The notes under the pieces are model-generated. The model made no database searches. It was not told the DNA's origin and was given only the letters and a program-made list of their open reading frames with translations. Below, piece by piece: positions 24,991 through 34,574 of a stretch of 64,000 nt of DNA (position 1 is the first letter of the stretch; each line of letters opens with the position of its first letter). The stretch spans positions 1 through 64,000 of the forward strand of contig NZ_JAFEUU010000017.1 of NCBI RefSeq assembly GCF_017355885.1. The letters run 5' to 3'. Source of the DNA: Sabulicella rubraurantiaca. Its GTDB lineage: Bacteria; Pseudomonadota; Alphaproteobacteria; Acetobacterales; Acetobacteraceae. The position numbers and the translations under genes are program-made.

Positions 24991-25809
24991 ATGGAGGACG
25001 TGACCCGCTTCGCCCCCTCGCCGACCGGACTCCTGCATCTCGGCCACGCGCATTCCGCCATCTTCGCGCGGCGCATGGGCTCGCGCTGCCTCCTGCGGTT
25101 CGAGGACATCGACGCGACTCGCTGCCGCCCGGAATGGATCGCGGCGCTGGAAGAGGATCTGGCCTGGCTGGGGCTGCGCTTCGACGGGCCGGTCTGGCGG
25201 CAATCCGCGCGAATGGCGGAATATCGCCACGCCCTGGCAGCGCTGGAGGGGCGCGGGCTGCTCTATCCCTGCTTCTGCACCCGCGCCGACATCGCCGCCG
25301 CGGGCAGCGCGCAGCACGGGCCTTCGGGTCTCGTCTATCCCGGCACCTGCCGCCTCATGCCGCGCGCGGAGGCGGAGTCGCGCATCGAAGCCGGGCAGCC
25401 CTACGCGCTGCGCCTCGACGTGGCGCGCGCCCTTGGGGAGACCGGTCCCCTCTCCTTCCATGAGCGCGGCCAGGGAAGGCTGCGCTGCGACCCGCTGGCG
25501 CATGGCGACGTGGTGCTGGCGCGCAAGGATGTCCCCGCCTCCTACCATCTCTGCGTCACGCTGGACGACTCGGCACAGGGCGTCACGCTGGTGACGCGCG
25601 GCGAGGATTTGCTGGAAGCGACGTCCATCCACCGCCTGCTCCAGGCGCTGATGGGATGGCCGGAGCCAGACTACGCCCACCACAAGCTGATCCTCGGCGC
25701 GGATGGGCGGCGCCTCGCCAAGCGGGACGGGGCGCCGAGCCTGCGTTCGCTGCGCGAGGCGGGGCACACGCCGGAGGCCGTGCGGGCCATGGCCGGCTTC
25801 CCGGATTGA
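24991..25809 (+). CDS. gluQRS: Glutamyl-Q tRNA(Asp) synthetase
   Basis: The 272-residue enzyme is a shortened glutamyl-tRNA synthetase without an anticodon domain; it attaches glutamate to queuosine in tRNA(Asp). The HIGH-like motif is HLGH (16-19) within RFAPSPTGLLHLGHAHS, the KMSKS-like motif is RLAKRDG, and CFCTRADI with a later YPGTC supplies zinc ligands. The ATG at 24991 has AGGA upstream. It leads a likely operon with a transporter, RlmI-like and DUF3293 genes. Confidence 0.92.
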   Translation: MEDVTRFAPSPTGLLHLGHAHSAIFARRMGSRCLLRFEDIDATRCRPEWIAALEEDLAWLGLRFDGPVWRQSARMAEYRHALAALEGRGLLYPCFCTRADIAAAGSAQHGPSGLVYPGTCRLMPRAEAESRIEAGQPYALRLDVARALGETGPLSFHERGQGRLRCDPLAHGDVVLARKDVPASYHLCVTLDDSAQGVTLVTRGEDLLEATSIHRLLQALMGWPEPDYAHHKLILGADGRRLAKRDGAPSLRSLREAGHTPEAVRAMAGFPD

Positions 25810-25825
25810 ACCTATCCTCCCCCGC

Positions 25826-26710
25826 GTGACCCAGCGCTCCACCGGCCTCATCTTCCTGCTGATCTGCGCGCTGGGCTGGGGCTCCAACTGGCCTGTCGTG
25901 AAGGTTCTGCTGGCCGAGATGCCGCCCATGGCGACGCGCGGCTGGGCCGGGCTGGCCGCCGCCGCCTGCTTCGCCCTAGGGGCGCGGGTCTTCGGCATCA
26001 GCCTCTACGTGCCGCCGGTGCAGCGGCCGCGCCTGCTGCTCTACTCCATCCTCAACGTCTGTTCCTGGATGGGCTTCGTCACCTTCGCCCTCCTGTGGCT
26101 GAAGGCGAGCGAGGGCGTGATCCTCGGCTCCACCGCGCCGGTGATCGCGGTGCTGCTCGCTTGGCTGATCCTGGGCGAGCGGCCGGGTTGGCAGCGTCTG
26201 CTGGGGCTGGCGCTGGCGGTGGGGTCCATCGCCGTGCTCTTCGCCGGACGAGGCGCTGAGTTCAGCCTCGGCAAGCTGCCGGGGCTGCTGCTGATGCTCT
26301 GCGCCACCACGCTCTTCGCCCTGGCGACGGTGCTGGCGAAAAGGCGGCCGCTCAGCCTGCATCCGGTCGCGGTGACGACGTGGCAGCTGGCACTCGGGAT
26401 GACGCCGCTGCTGCTCTACTCGATCTTCTTCGAGGAGGTGGCGTGGTCCGCGCTGGACACGCGCGCCTGGGTGTTCCTGGGCTGGATGGGAGCGGTGCCG
26501 CTCGGCCTCGCCTATCTCGGCTGGTTCGGGGCGCTTCAGCGGCTGCCTGCCACCACCTGCACAATGGGCACGCTGCTGGTCCCGGTGGTGGGCGTGCTGG
26601 GCGGCGCGCTGGTGCTGGACGAGCCGCTGGGCTGGCGGGAAGCCGTGGCGCTGCTTGGCACGATCGGCGGGGTGGCGCTGGCGCTGCGCGCGGGCGAGAA
26701 GCGCCCATGA
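25826..26710 (+). CDS. DMT superfamily (EamA) transporter
   Basis: The 294-residue protein has ten predicted membrane helices in two EamA repeats; GSNWPVVKVLL near the N-terminus and GVLGGALVLDEPLGW near the end are typical. The best start is a GTG at 25826 without a clear ribosome site; the frame is open upstream inside gluQRS. It overlaps the RlmI-like gene as ATGA. Substrate cannot be deduced; family members export amino acids or other metabolites. Confidence 0.82.
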   Translation: MTQRSTGLIFLLICALGWGSNWPVVKVLLAEMPPMATRGWAGLAAAACFALGARVFGISLYVPPVQRPRLLLYSILNVCSWMGFVTFALLWLKASEGVILGSTAPVIAVLLAWLILGERPGWQRLLGLALAVGSIAVLFAGRGAEFSLGKLPGLLLMLCATTLFALATVLAKRRPLSLHPVAVTTWQLALGMTPLLLYSIFFEEVAWSALDTRAWVFLGWMGAVPLGLAYLGWFGALQRLPATTCTMGTLLVPVVGVLGGALVLDEPLGWREAVALLGTIGGVALALRAGEKRP

Positions 26711-27888
26711 CCGCCCTGCCCCTGCTTCGCCTCATGCCCGGCCGCGATCGCCGGGTGAAGTTCGGCCATCCCTGGATCTTCTCCAACGAGATCCGCATGA
26801 CGCCGGAGGCTCGCGCCCTGCCGCCCGGCACCCCGGTCCGCATTGAGGGCGACGATGGGGTCGGGCACGGCATCTGGCACTTCAACCCGCACAGCCTGAT
26901 TGCCGCGCGCATCCTCGACCGCCGCCGCGACGCGGCGCCAGATGCCGCTTGGTTCCGCGACCGTTTCGCCGCGGCGCTGGCCCTGCGCGAGAAGCTGGGG
27001 GTGCCGCGCTTCTGCCGCCTCGCCCATGCCGAGGCGGACGGGCTGCCCGGCCTCGTGGTGGACCGTTTCGACGACGTGCTGGCGGTGCAGGCGAACACCG
27101 CCGGCATGGATGCCGCCCTGCCCCTGATCGTCGAGGCGCTGCGCGACCTGCTGGCGCCGCGCGCCATCCTCCTGCGCAACGACAGCGTGGTGCGGCGCCT
27201 GGAAGGGCTGGCGGAGGAAACCCGCCTCGCCCATGGCGAGGAGGCGGTGGCGCTTGTGGAGGAAGGCGGGCTGCGCTTCGAGGTGGATCTGCTTTCGGGA
27301 CAGAAGACTGGCTGGTTCTTCGACCAGCGCGAGAACCGGGCGCGGGTCGCGGCGCTGGCGCCGGGCGCCACGGTGGTGGATGCCTTCTGCCACACTGGCG
27401 GCTTCGGCCTGCTGGCGGCGAAGGGCGGCGCGGTATCGGTCACCCTGCTGGACCGGTCGCAGCCCGCGCTGGACCTCGCCCTGGCCAGCGCCGCCTCCAA
27501 CGGCCTGGAGGGCGTATCCGCCCTGCGCGGCGACGCCATGGACGTGATGGAGCGCCTGATCGGCGAGGGCCGGCGCTTTGGCGTCGTGGTGGCGGACCCA
27601 CCTGCCTTCGCCAAGAGCCGCAAGGACATTCCGGCGGCGCTGCGCGCCTATAGCCGCCTCGCCCGGCTTTCCGCCTCCCTGGTGGAACCGGGAGGGTTCC
27701 TGTTCATCGCCTCCTGCTCCCACCATGCCGAGCCGGGCGCCTTTTTCGAGGCAGTGGGAACGGGCATGTTCCGGGCGCGCCGCACTGGACGCATCCTCTG
27801 GACTGGCGGGGCCGGAGCCGACCATCCGGTGCATCCCATGCTGCCGGAAAGCGCCTATCTGAAGGCGCAGCTTTTCCAGCTCGATTAG
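26707..27888 (+). CDS. rlmI: Class I SAM-dependent rRNA methyltransferase, RlmI-like
   Basis: The 393-residue protein has an N-terminal PUA-like domain (KFGHPWIFSNEI near 17-28), a middle EEHB domain and a C-terminal methyltransferase domain with GATVVDAFCHTGGFGLLAAKG (motif I region) and the ADPPAFAKSR motif IV. This is the COG1092 RlmI family that makes m5C at 23S rRNA C1962 in E. coli. Length fits. The exact target here is inferred from the family. Confidence 0.87.
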   Translation: MTALPLLRLMPGRDRRVKFGHPWIFSNEIRMTPEARALPPGTPVRIEGDDGVGHGIWHFNPHSLIAARILDRRRDAAPDAAWFRDRFAAALALREKLGVPRFCRLAHAEADGLPGLVVDRFDDVLAVQANTAGMDAALPLIVEALRDLLAPRAILLRNDSVVRRLEGLAEETRLAHGEEAVALVEEGGLRFEVDLLSGQKTGWFFDQRENRARVAALAPGATVVDAFCHTGGFGLLAAKGGAVSVTLLDRSQPALDLALASAASNGLEGVSALRGDAMDVMERLIGEGRRFGVVVADPPAFAKSRKDIPAALRAYSRLARLSASLVEPGGFLFIASCSHHAEPGAFFEAVGTGMFRARRTGRILWTGGAGADHPVHPMLPESAYLKAQLFQLD

Positions 27889-27896
27889 GGGAACCC

Positions 27897-28277
27897 ATGC
27901 CTTCGGCCATGGATCGCGGCTACCGCATCAGCCGCTACGCCGCGGGGCCCGTCGCCGCGCGGATCGGTGAACCCTCGCCCAGCGCCGATGCCTGGATGGC
28001 GGAGCACCGCGCCGCCTCGCTCATCCTCATCACCGCCTGGAACCCGATGAGTCGCCCCATGCCGCGGCGCTGGAACGAGGAGGCGCATCGCCGCCTCCTG
28101 CGTGCCCTGAAGGGCCGCCCGGTGGCGGAGGGCTGGTCGGGCAACGGTCCCTGGCAGGAATGGACGATCGCGACCCCCGGCGGGGTGCGGCTGGGCCGGC
28201 GCCTCTGCCGGATCTTCCGCCAGCGCGCCTTCGTGCTGCTGCGCCGGAACCGGAGGACCCTGCTGGTCTATTCGTGA
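27897..28277 (+). CDS. DUF3293 domain protein
   Basis: The 126-residue soluble protein matches DUF3293: LILITAWNPMSRP (about 42-54), then WNEEAHRRLLRALKGRPV and a C-terminal AFVLLRRNRRTLLV. Function unknown. The ATG at 27897 follows an AGGGGAA site, eight bases after the RlmI-like gene, so it ends that operon. Its last ten bases overlap the convergent small membrane-protein gene. Confidence 0.75.
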   Translation: MPSAMDRGYRISRYAAGPVAARIGEPSPSADAWMAEHRAASLILITAWNPMSRPMPRRWNEEAHRRLLRALKGRPVAEGWSGNGPWQEWTIATPGGVRLGRRLCRIFRQRAFVLLRRNRRTLLVYS

Positions 28278-28453
28278 TCCGCGCGGTCGAAATGCGCGGC
28301 GACGATCCGGTAGGCCCAGATCACCGCCAGCAACACCACCAGCAGCCCGACCTGTTCCGCCGTCACCTCGAAATGCGCCCGCGCGGCGAGGAACAACCCT
28401 CCCAGGGCCAGGAGAAGCGCCATGACGAGCCGGAGGATCAAGGCGGTTTCCAT
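28268..28453 (-). CDS. Small two-helix membrane protein
   Basis: The 61-residue product has two hydrophobic segments (LVMALLLALGGLFLAARA at about 9-26 and VGLLVVLLAVIWAYRIVAA at about 35-53) with a short acidic tail. No family is recognised. It lies 13 bases behind the patatin gene on the same strand and may be its cotranscribed third gene. It ends inside the convergent DUF3293 gene. Confidence 0.55.
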   Translation of the reverse strand: METALILRLVMALLLALGGLFLAARAHFEVTAEQVGLLVVLLAVIWAYRIVAAHFDRADHE

Positions 28454-28466
28454 GGCTATCCCTTAG

Positions 28467-29531
28467 CTAGAGGTAGCGCTGGATGTCGAGCGTGCTTTCC
28501 TTGCCGATGCGGCTGCCCCGCTCGCGCAGGAACTCGTCCGCCGCCTCGCGCCCATAGTCGCGCAGGGTCTGGAGGAAGTCCCAATCGCCGTTGAACTTGG
28601 TGGACAGCTTGAAGGCGCGCATCCGCGCCTCGTCCTCGATGATGTGAAGGAAGAGGCGGCGGTAGCGCGGCTGCTCCAGCCGGCCCGCATCCAGCATGCG
28701 CTGCACGAAGTCGATGGCGCGCATTTCCGACATCAGCGAGGCGTTGAAGCTGATCTCGTTCAGCCGGTTCAGGATGTCGGAGGTCGAGGTCGGCAGTTCG
28801 GGCCGCAGCAGCGGGTTCAGCTGGACCAGCACAATGTCCGAGGCCAGCCGGTCGTGATAGAGCGGCCAGAGCGCCGGGTTGCCCAGGTAGCCGCCATCCC
28901 AATAGGCCTCGCCGTCGATCTCCACAGCGCGGAAGATATTGGGCAGGCAGGCGGAGGCGAGCAGCGCGTCCACCGTGATCTCCGGCCGCGTGAACACCTT
29001 GGGCTTGCCGGTGCGGACGTTGGTGGCCGAGATGAACAGCCGGATGGCGCTCTTGTCGGCCCGCAGCCGCGCGAGGTCCAGGCTTTCCTCCAGCGCCTTC
29101 CGGAGCGGGTTGAACTCCATGGTGAAGGGGTTGAACTGATAGGGCGAAAGAAGCCGCGTCACCGTGTCGAAGGCGTTCCAGGCGACGCTGTAGGTGAGGT
29201 CCCAGCCCCAGAGCGCCTTCTCGACCGGCGTCGAGCGCAGCGGCGAGACGGCGAACTTGCTGCCCAGGGCACGCCAGAAGCGCTCCAGCGCCGCCTTGGC
29301 GCCCGCCCGCCCGCCTTCCAGCATGCCGAGGGCGAAGATCGCGCCGTTGATGGCCCCGGCGGAGGTGCCCGACAGGCCGTCGAACTCCAGATCTTCCTCC
29401 TCCAGGAGGCGGTCCAGCGCGCCCCAGGTGAAGGCCCCGTGCGTGCCGCCCCCCTGCAACGCCAGGTTGATGCGGCGGCGCACCGGCCGCGCGGTGGCGG
29501 GGGCGGAAAGACTCTGGGGAATGCTGTCCAT
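28467..29531 (-). CDS. Patatin-like phospholipase
   Basis: The 354-residue protein is a serine acyl hydrolase with a Ser-Asp dyad: oxyanion loop LALQGGGTHG (about 23-32), nucleophile GTSAG (Ser57), and the DGG motif in AYWDGGYLGNP near 210. A C-terminal domain is shared with alphaproteobacterial patatins linked to polyhydroxybutyrate metabolism. It overlaps by one base the end of the 3-hydroxybutyrate dehydrogenase gene, which supports a role in lipid or PHB turnover, but this is inferred. Confidence 0.88.
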   Translation of the reverse strand: MDSIPQSLSAPATARPVRRRINLALQGGGTHGAFTWGALDRLLEEEDLEFDGLSGTSAGAINGAIFALGMLEGGRAGAKAALERFWRALGSKFAVSPLRSTPVEKALWGWDLTYSVAWNAFDTVTRLLSPYQFNPFTMEFNPLRKALEESLDLARLRADKSAIRLFISATNVRTGKPKVFTRPEITVDALLASACLPNIFRAVEIDGEAYWDGGYLGNPALWPLYHDRLASDIVLVQLNPLLRPELPTSTSDILNRLNEISFNASLMSEMRAIDFVQRMLDAGRLEQPRYRRLFLHIIEDEARMRAFKLSTKFNGDWDFLQTLRDYGREAADEFLRERGSRIGKESTLDIQRYL

Positions 29532-30307
29532 CAGGCCGCCAGCCAGCCCCCATCGATGGACAGGGCCGCGCCATTCACTCCGCCGGAATCAGGCCCGACG
29601 AGCCAGAGCGCCATCCGCGCGACCTCATCCACTTCGATCCAGCGCTTGGAAGGCTGCTTGGCGAGGAGGTGGTCCTTCAGGGCTTCCTCCTCGGAAATGC
29701 CGTGCTGCTCGGCCAGCGGCTTCACCTGCGCCTCGGCCAGCGGGGTGCGAACGAAGCCGGGGCAGATGGCGTTGCAGGTGATGTTCTCCTGCGCGATCTC
29801 CAGCGCCACCGACTTGGTCAGCCCGACCACGCCGTGCTTCGCGGCGACATAGGCCGTCTTGTAGGGCGAGGCGACGAGGCCGTGTGCCGAGGCGACGTTG
29901 ATGATCCGCCCGTGGCCACGCTTCTTCATCCCCGGCAGCGCCGCGGCGATGGCGTGGAAGTTGGACGACAGGTTGATGGCGATGATCGCGTCCCACTTCT
30001 CGGGCGGGAAATCCTCGACCGGCGAGACGAACTGGATGCCCGCGTTGTTCACGAGGATGTCCAGCCGCCCGAACTGCGCCTCCGCCTCGGCCACCATGGC
30101 GCGGACCTCGGCGGGCTTGCTCATGTCGGCGGGGCTGTAGGGCGCGTCGCCCACCGCGGCGCGGGCGGCGGCGATCTCCTCCGGCTTGCCGAACCCGTTG
30201 AGCATGACGCGGGCGCCCGCCCGGTGCAGGAAGGTCGCGATCGCGAGCCCGATGCCGCTGGTGGAGCCGGTGACGATGGCCGCCTGGCCTTCGAGGGTAC
30301 GTTCCAT
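29531..30307 (-). CDS. hbdH: 3-hydroxybutyrate dehydrogenase
   Basis: The 258-residue short-chain dehydrogenase oxidises 3-hydroxybutyrate to acetoacetate with NAD, in PHB degradation. Features: cofactor loop GSTSGIG (14-20), NNAGIQFVSPVEDFP, and the active site NVASAHGLVASPYKTAYVAAKHG with Ser, Tyr and Lys. The NAGIQ and ending SIDGGW are typical of the 3-hydroxybutyrate branch. The ATG at 30307 is chosen; the open frame extends well upstream. It is divergent from rpmH and first in an operon with the patatin gene. Confidence 0.9.
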   Translation of the reverse strand: MERTLEGQAAIVTGSTSGIGLAIATFLHRAGARVMLNGFGKPEEIAAARAAVGDAPYSPADMSKPAEVRAMVAEAEAQFGRLDILVNNAGIQFVSPVEDFPPEKWDAIIAINLSSNFHAIAAALPGMKKRGHGRIINVASAHGLVASPYKTAYVAAKHGVVGLTKSVALEIAQENITCNAICPGFVRTPLAEAQVKPLAEQHGISEEEALKDHLLAKQPSKRWIEVDEVARMALWLVGPDSGGVNGAALSIDGGWLAA

Positions 30308-30369
30308 GTGGCGCGCCATCCTGATGCTGTTTCGCCAGCCGAATAGGCGCTTTGCCGCACCGCCGCAAC

Positions 30370-30399
30370 TTGACGGCGTGTCCGCATGATCCCTATACC
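30370..30399 (+). promoter_or_regulatory. Sigma-70-type promoter of the rpmH operon
   Basis: TTGACG at 30370-30375 and CTATAC at 30393-30398 are separated by 17 bases, close to the sigma-70 consensus. The expected transcription start near 30405 leaves a leader of about 60 bases before the GTG of rpmH. Confidence 0.65.
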
Positions 30400-30463
30400 G
30401 CCCCTCCGACCGGGGCGCGGTGACGCAGCCCCGTGATTTCTTTTGTTTCCAGGAGTTCCCGCC

Positions 30464-30598
30464 GTGAAGCGCACCTATCAGCCCTCCAAGCTCGTCCGCA
30501 AGCGCCGGCACGGCTTCCGCGCCCGCATGGCGACGGTGGGCGGCCGCAAGGTGCTGGCCAATCGCCGCGCCAAGGGCCGCGCCAAGCTCAGCGCCTAA
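30464..30598 (+). CDS. rpmH: Ribosomal protein L34
   Basis: The 44-residue, strongly basic protein reads [20 protein letters not shown] and ends KGRAKLSA; the whole sequence is typical of bacterial L34. It starts with GTG at 30464, behind an AGGAG site. It is first in the classical run rpmH-rnpA-yidD-yidC, which joins ribosome, tRNA processing and membrane insertion genes, here extended to engB and argB. Confidence 0.97.
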   Translation: MKRTYQPSKLVRKRRHGFRARMATVGGRKVLANRRAKGRAKLSA

Positions 30599-30620
30599 GG
30601 CGCACCCGCGGGCTTCGGCC

Positions 30621-30959
30621 ATGCTGTCACGGCTGAAGCGCCGCGCGGAGTTCCTGCGCGCCGCGCGCGAGGGCCGCAAGGCCGCCGGACGCAACCTGGT
30701 CCTCCAGGCCCTGCCCCGCCCCGATTCCCCCGCCGATACGCGGCTGGGCTTCACCGCGACCAAGAAGATCGGCAACGCCGTCACCCGCAACCGCGCCAAG
30801 CGCCGGATGCGGGCGGCGGCGCGTCTCGTTCTGGAAGCCGCTCCCGCGCCGGGGCACGACATCGTGCTGATCGCCCGCGACGGTACCGCCACCTGCCCCT
30901 TCCCCGCCTTGCTGGAAGAGGTTTCGGCCGCGCTGCGCCGCGCCGGGGCCCGGCCGTGA
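30621..30959 (+). CDS. rnpA: Ribonuclease P protein component
   Basis: The 112-residue basic protein assists the RNase P RNA in 5' processing of tRNA. Signature: TRLGFTATKKIGNAVTRNRAKRRMRAA (in parts about 40-66), including the conserved RNR box. It follows rpmH by 22 bases and overlaps yidD by four. Confidence 0.95.
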   Translation: MLSRLKRRAEFLRAAREGRKAAGRNLVLQALPRPDSPADTRLGFTATKKIGNAVTRNRAKRRMRAAARLVLEAAPAPGHDIVLIARDGTATCPFPALLEEVSAALRRAGARP

Positions 30960-31186
30960 ACCCGGGCGCCCTGGCGCTGAAGGGTGCCGTCATCGCCTAT
31001 CAATGGACGGTTCGGCCGGTCATCGGCTGCAACTGCCGCTTCCTGCCTTCCTGCTCGGACTATGCGCTGGAAGCGATCGCCAAGCATGGCGCGCTACGCG
31101 GATCCGTCCTATCCACCCGGCGCATCCTGCGCTGCAACCCTTGGCATCCCGGCGGGCTGGACCCCGTCCCGCCGGCGAGAGACTGA
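30956..31186 (+). CDS. yidD: Membrane protein insertion efficiency factor YidD
   Basis: The 76-residue protein has the YidD pattern: a hydrophobic/amphipathic N-terminus, CRFLPSCSDYALEAIAKHG (three conserved cysteines with CNC before) and RILRCNPWHPGGLDPVP. It helps YidC-dependent insertion at the inner membrane. It starts with GTG overlapping the rnpA stop. Confidence 0.95.
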   Translation: MNPGALALKGAVIAYQWTVRPVIGCNCRFLPSCSDYALEAIAKHGALRGSVLSTRRILRCNPWHPGGLDPVPPARD

Positions 31187-31199
31187 CCGGACCTTCCGA

Positions 31200-32966
31200 A
31201 TGGACCAGAAGCGCCTCCTGGCGGCGATCGCCCTATCCGTCGGCATCCTGCTGATCTTTGACGTGTGGAACCGGACCATGAATCCGGCCCCGGTGGCCCC
31301 GCCGCCGGTGGCGCACGAGCAGACCAGCGGCTCGCCGGTGCCGGCGCCGGTCGCCCCGGCCGCGCCGGGGGCCGAGGTCACCGCCGCGCCCGCCGCACCG
31401 GCCACTGCGCCGGCGCAAAGCGTCGCCGTGTCCAATGGCCGTGTCGAAGGCCGGATCTCCGCGCGCGGCCTCCAGCTCGACCAGCTGGTGCTGCGCGACT
31501 ACCGCGAGCACACCCGCCCCAACTCGCCGCTGGTGCGCCTGCTGGCGCCGCGCGGCCTGCCGGAAGGGTATTTCGCCCAGTGGGGCTGGACGGCGGCGGA
31601 TGGCCGCACGCCCGTGCCGGGCAACGACACGGATTGGACGGTTACGGGCGGCCCGCTCTCCGCTGCGACGCCCGTGACCTTCACCTGGGACAATGGGGTG
31701 GGCCAGGTCTTCGAGGCGGTGGTGAGCCTCGACGACAACTACATGTTCCAGGTGCGCCAGCGCGTCATCAACCGCGGCGATCAGGCCGTGACGCTGCTGC
31801 CCTGGGCGCGCATCCGCCGCGAGCGCACGCCGCAGACCGCCGGCTTCTACATCCTGCACGAAGGCTTCATCGCCGTGCAGGATGGCCGCCTGAACGAAGT
31901 CACCTATGCCGACGGCAAGAGCACCGCGGCCAATGCACGCGGCACCGCCTTTGAGGGCGAGTCCGCGGCCGGCTGGGCCGGCCTTTCCGACAAGTACTGG
32001 CTGACGGCACTGACCCGCATCGAGGACGGCCAGCGCCTGCGCTCCGCCTTCCGTCACGTTCCCGAGGGGAACGTGGATCGCTGGCAGGTGGACGTGGCGC
32101 CGCCCGCGCCCGCGACGGTCCCGGCCGGTGCCGACTCCGCCTTTGCGACCCGCCTCTTCGCCGGCGCGAAGGAGGTGCACCTCCTCGACCGCTACCGCGA
32201 CCGGCTGAACATCCAGGATTTCGACAAGGCGATCGACTTCGGCTGGTTCTACTTCATCACCAAGCCGTTCTTCTACGCGCTGGACTGGCTGTTCCACCTG
32301 TTCGGCAATTTCGGCGTGGCCATCCTGGTCTTCACCTTCCTGCTCAAGCTCGCCTTCTTCCCGCTGGCCAACAAGGCCTACAAGAGTATGAGCAAGATGC
32401 GCATCCTGGCGCCGAAGATGACGGAGATCCGCGAGCGCTACAAAGAGGATCCGGCCAAGATGCAGGCCGAGATGATGGCGCTCTACAAGACGGAGAAGAT
32501 CAATCCGGCCTCGGGCTGCCTGCCCATCCTGATCCAGATCCCGGTCTTCTTCGCGCTCTACAAGGTGCTCTTCGTCACGATCGAGATGCGCCACGCGCCC
32601 TTCTTCGGCTGGATCCACGACCTTTCGGCGCCCGACCCGACCAATCTGTTCAACCTGTTCGGGCTGATCCCCTTCGACCCGCCGGCCTTCTTCCACCTGC
32701 CGGCCTGGGCGCTGATCATGGGCGTGACCATGTGGCTGCAGCAGAAGCTGAACCCGCAGCCGCCCGACCCGGTGCAGGCGAAGATCTTCCAGTGGATGCC
32801 GGTGATCTTCACCTTCATGCTGGCTTCCTTCCCAGCCGGCCTAATCATATACTGGGCGTGGAACAACCTGCTTTCCATCGCGCAGCAGGGCTACATCATG
32901 CGCCTCGACCAGAAGCGGCAGCAGGCCGCGCTGACGCCGGCGCAGGGTGGGGCAGCGCAGAAATGA
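31200..32966 (+). CDS. yidC: Membrane protein insertase YidC
   Basis: The 588-residue inner-membrane insertase (Oxa1/Alb3 family) has an N-terminal anchor (LLAAIALSVGILLIFDVW), a proline/alanine-rich linker to about 80, a large periplasmic beta domain and five C-terminal helices. The conserved core begins with AIDFGWFYFITKPFFYALDW and includes GNFGVAILVFTFLLK and NPASGCLPILIQIPVFFALY. Start is the ATG at 31200, 13 bases after yidD. It overlaps engB by four bases. Confidence 0.96.
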   Translation: MDQKRLLAAIALSVGILLIFDVWNRTMNPAPVAPPPVAHEQTSGSPVPAPVAPAAPGAEVTAAPAAPATAPAQSVAVSNGRVEGRISARGLQLDQLVLRDYREHTRPNSPLVRLLAPRGLPEGYFAQWGWTAADGRTPVPGNDTDWTVTGGPLSAATPVTFTWDNGVGQVFEAVVSLDDNYMFQVRQRVINRGDQAVTLLPWARIRRERTPQTAGFYILHEGFIAVQDGRLNEVTYADGKSTAANARGTAFEGESAAGWAGLSDKYWLTALTRIEDGQRLRSAFRHVPEGNVDRWQVDVAPPAPATVPAGADSAFATRLFAGAKEVHLLDRYRDRLNIQDFDKAIDFGWFYFITKPFFYALDWLFHLFGNFGVAILVFTFLLKLAFFPLANKAYKSMSKMRILAPKMTEIRERYKEDPAKMQAEMMALYKTEKINPASGCLPILIQIPVFFALYKVLFVTIEMRHAPFFGWIHDLSAPDPTNLFNLFGLIPFDPPAFFHLPAWALIMGVTMWLQQKLNPQPPDPVQAKIFQWMPVIFTFMLASFPAGLIIYWAWNNLLSIAQQGYIMRLDQKRQQAALTPAQGGAAQK

Positions 32967-33640
32967 CGCTCCCCGCCGGGGGGCTGATCGAGGCGCGCGA
33001 CGAGGGGGAGCGCGCGGCGCTGATTGAGGCCGGGCGCCTCCTCTTCGCCCGGCCGTGGGACTTCTTCACCGCGACCCAGACGCTAGAGCACCTGCCCCCG
33101 CCCGAAGGCATCGAGGTGGCGCTGGCCGGGCGCTCCAATGTCGGCAAGTCCTCGCTCACCAACGCGCTGTCCGGGCAGAAGGCCCTGGCGCGAGTTTCGG
33201 TGACGCCGGGTCGTACCAAGCAACTCAACTTCTTCCGCGCCGAGGGCCAGCCCCTCGTCCTCGTGGACATGCCGGGATACGGCTACGCCAAGGCCTCCAA
33301 GCTGGTGAAGGAGGACTGGCAGGGGCTGATGTTCGACTACCTGCGCGGTCGCCCAAACCTGCGCCGAGTCCTGCTGCTGATGGATGCACGGATCGAGACG
33401 AAATCCTCCGACCGCGCAGTGATGACGCTGCTCGACAAGGCGGCGGTGCCGTTCCAGCTTGTGCTCACCAAGACGGATGGGGTGAAGCCCGCTGGCCTCG
33501 CGAAGCGGCTGGCGGAGGTGCAGGCCCTGGCGCGCAAGCATCCGGCCGGGCACCCGCTCGTCCTCGTCACCTCGGCGGAGACGGGCGCAGGAATCGACGA
33601 GCTGCGCGCAGAACTCGCGGCGCTCGGCGCCCAGGGTTGA
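32963..33640 (+). CDS. engB: GTP-binding protein EngB/YsxC
   Basis: The 225-residue GTPase is needed for 50S subunit assembly. G motifs: [13 protein letters not shown] (G1), the TPGRTKQLN switch (G2), DMPGYGYA (G3), TKTD (G4) and TSAETG (G5). Start at the ATG at 32963 overlaps the yidC stop (ATGA). engB next to yidC and before argB is a common alphaproteobacterial order. Confidence 0.95.
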   Translation: MTLPAGGLIEARDEGERAALIEAGRLLFARPWDFFTATQTLEHLPPPEGIEVALAGRSNVGKSSLTNALSGQKALARVSVTPGRTKQLNFFRAEGQPLVLVDMPGYGYAKASKLVKEDWQGLMFDYLRGRPNLRRVLLLMDARIETKSSDRAVMTLLDKAAVPFQLVLTKTDGVKPAGLAKRLAEVQALARKHPAGHPLVLVTSAETGAGIDELRAELAALGAQG

Positions 33641-33692
33641 CGCCGGGCGAGGCTGCCCGGAAACAAGCGGCGACCAAACGGGGAACCGCCTG

Positions 33693-34574
33693 ATGAATGA
33701 CGCCGAGGCCACCATGGAATCCATGATCGGCGCCCTTCCCTACCTGAAGCGCTATGACGACCAGATCGTCGTGGTGAAGTATGGCGGACACGCCATGGGC
33801 GAGGAGGAAACCGCCCTGCGCTTCGGCCGCGACATCGCGCTGCTGGAGCAGGTGGGCGTGAACCCGGTCGTCGTGCATGGCGGCGGGCCGCAGATCAACG
33901 CCATGCTCGGGCGGCTGGGCGTGAAGTCCACCTTCATCCAGGGGCTGCGCGTCACCGATCAGCAGATGGTCGAGGTGGTCGAGATGGTCCTCGCCGGAAC
34001 CGTCAACAAGCAGGTGGCGGAGAGCATCACCCGCGCGGGCGCGCTGGCAGTCGGCATATCCGGCAAGGATGGCGGGCTGATCCGCGCCCGCAAGGCGACA
34101 CGCACGGTGCGCGACCCCGGCTCCAACACGGAGCAGGAGCTTGACCTCGGCCTGGTAGGCGAGCCCGAGCACGTGGATACGCGCGTGCTGAAGCTGCTGA
34201 TCGGCGCTGACATCATCCCGGTCATCGCCCCGGTTGGCGTGGGTGCGGATGGGCAGACCTACAACATCAATGCCGACACCGTGTCCGGCGCCATCGCGGG
34301 CGCGCTGGAGGCGGAGCGCATGCTGATGCTGACCGACGTGCCCGGCGTGATGGACGCGAACAAGCAGTTCATCCCCGAGATGACGGTGGCCGAAGCGCGC
34401 CAGGGCATCGCGGATGGGTGGATCGCGGGCGGCATGATTCCGAAGGTGGAAACCTGCATCTACGCGGTGGAGCGGGGCGTGAAGGGGGCCGTCATCCTGG
34501 ATGGGCGCGTGCCGCACGCGGTGCTGCGCGAATTGTTCACCGTCGGCGGTGCAGGAACGCTCATCAAGCCTTAG
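33693..34574 (+). CDS. argB: Acetylglutamate kinase
   Basis: The 293-residue enzyme phosphorylates N-acetylglutamate in arginine synthesis. Motifs: [10 protein letters not shown] (about 27-36), [11 protein letters not shown] (about 59-69), and TDVPGVMD and GGMIPKVE in the C-terminal part. The N-terminal helix region (about 1-25) is the type found in arginine-sensitive, hexameric enzymes, so feedback inhibition is likely. It follows engB by 52 bases and ends the rpmH operon. Confidence 0.95.
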   Translation: MNDAEATMESMIGALPYLKRYDDQIVVVKYGGHAMGEEETALRFGRDIALLEQVGVNPVVVHGGGPQINAMLGRLGVKSTFIQGLRVTDQQMVEVVEMVLAGTVNKQVAESITRAGALAVGISGKDGGLIRARKATRTVRDPGSNTEQELDLGLVGEPEHVDTRVLKLLIGADIIPVIAPVGVGADGQTYNINADTVSGAIAGALEAERMLMLTDVPGVMDANKQFIPEMTVAEARQGIADGWIAGGMIPKVETCIYAVERGVKGAVILDGRVPHAVLRELFTVGGAGTLIKP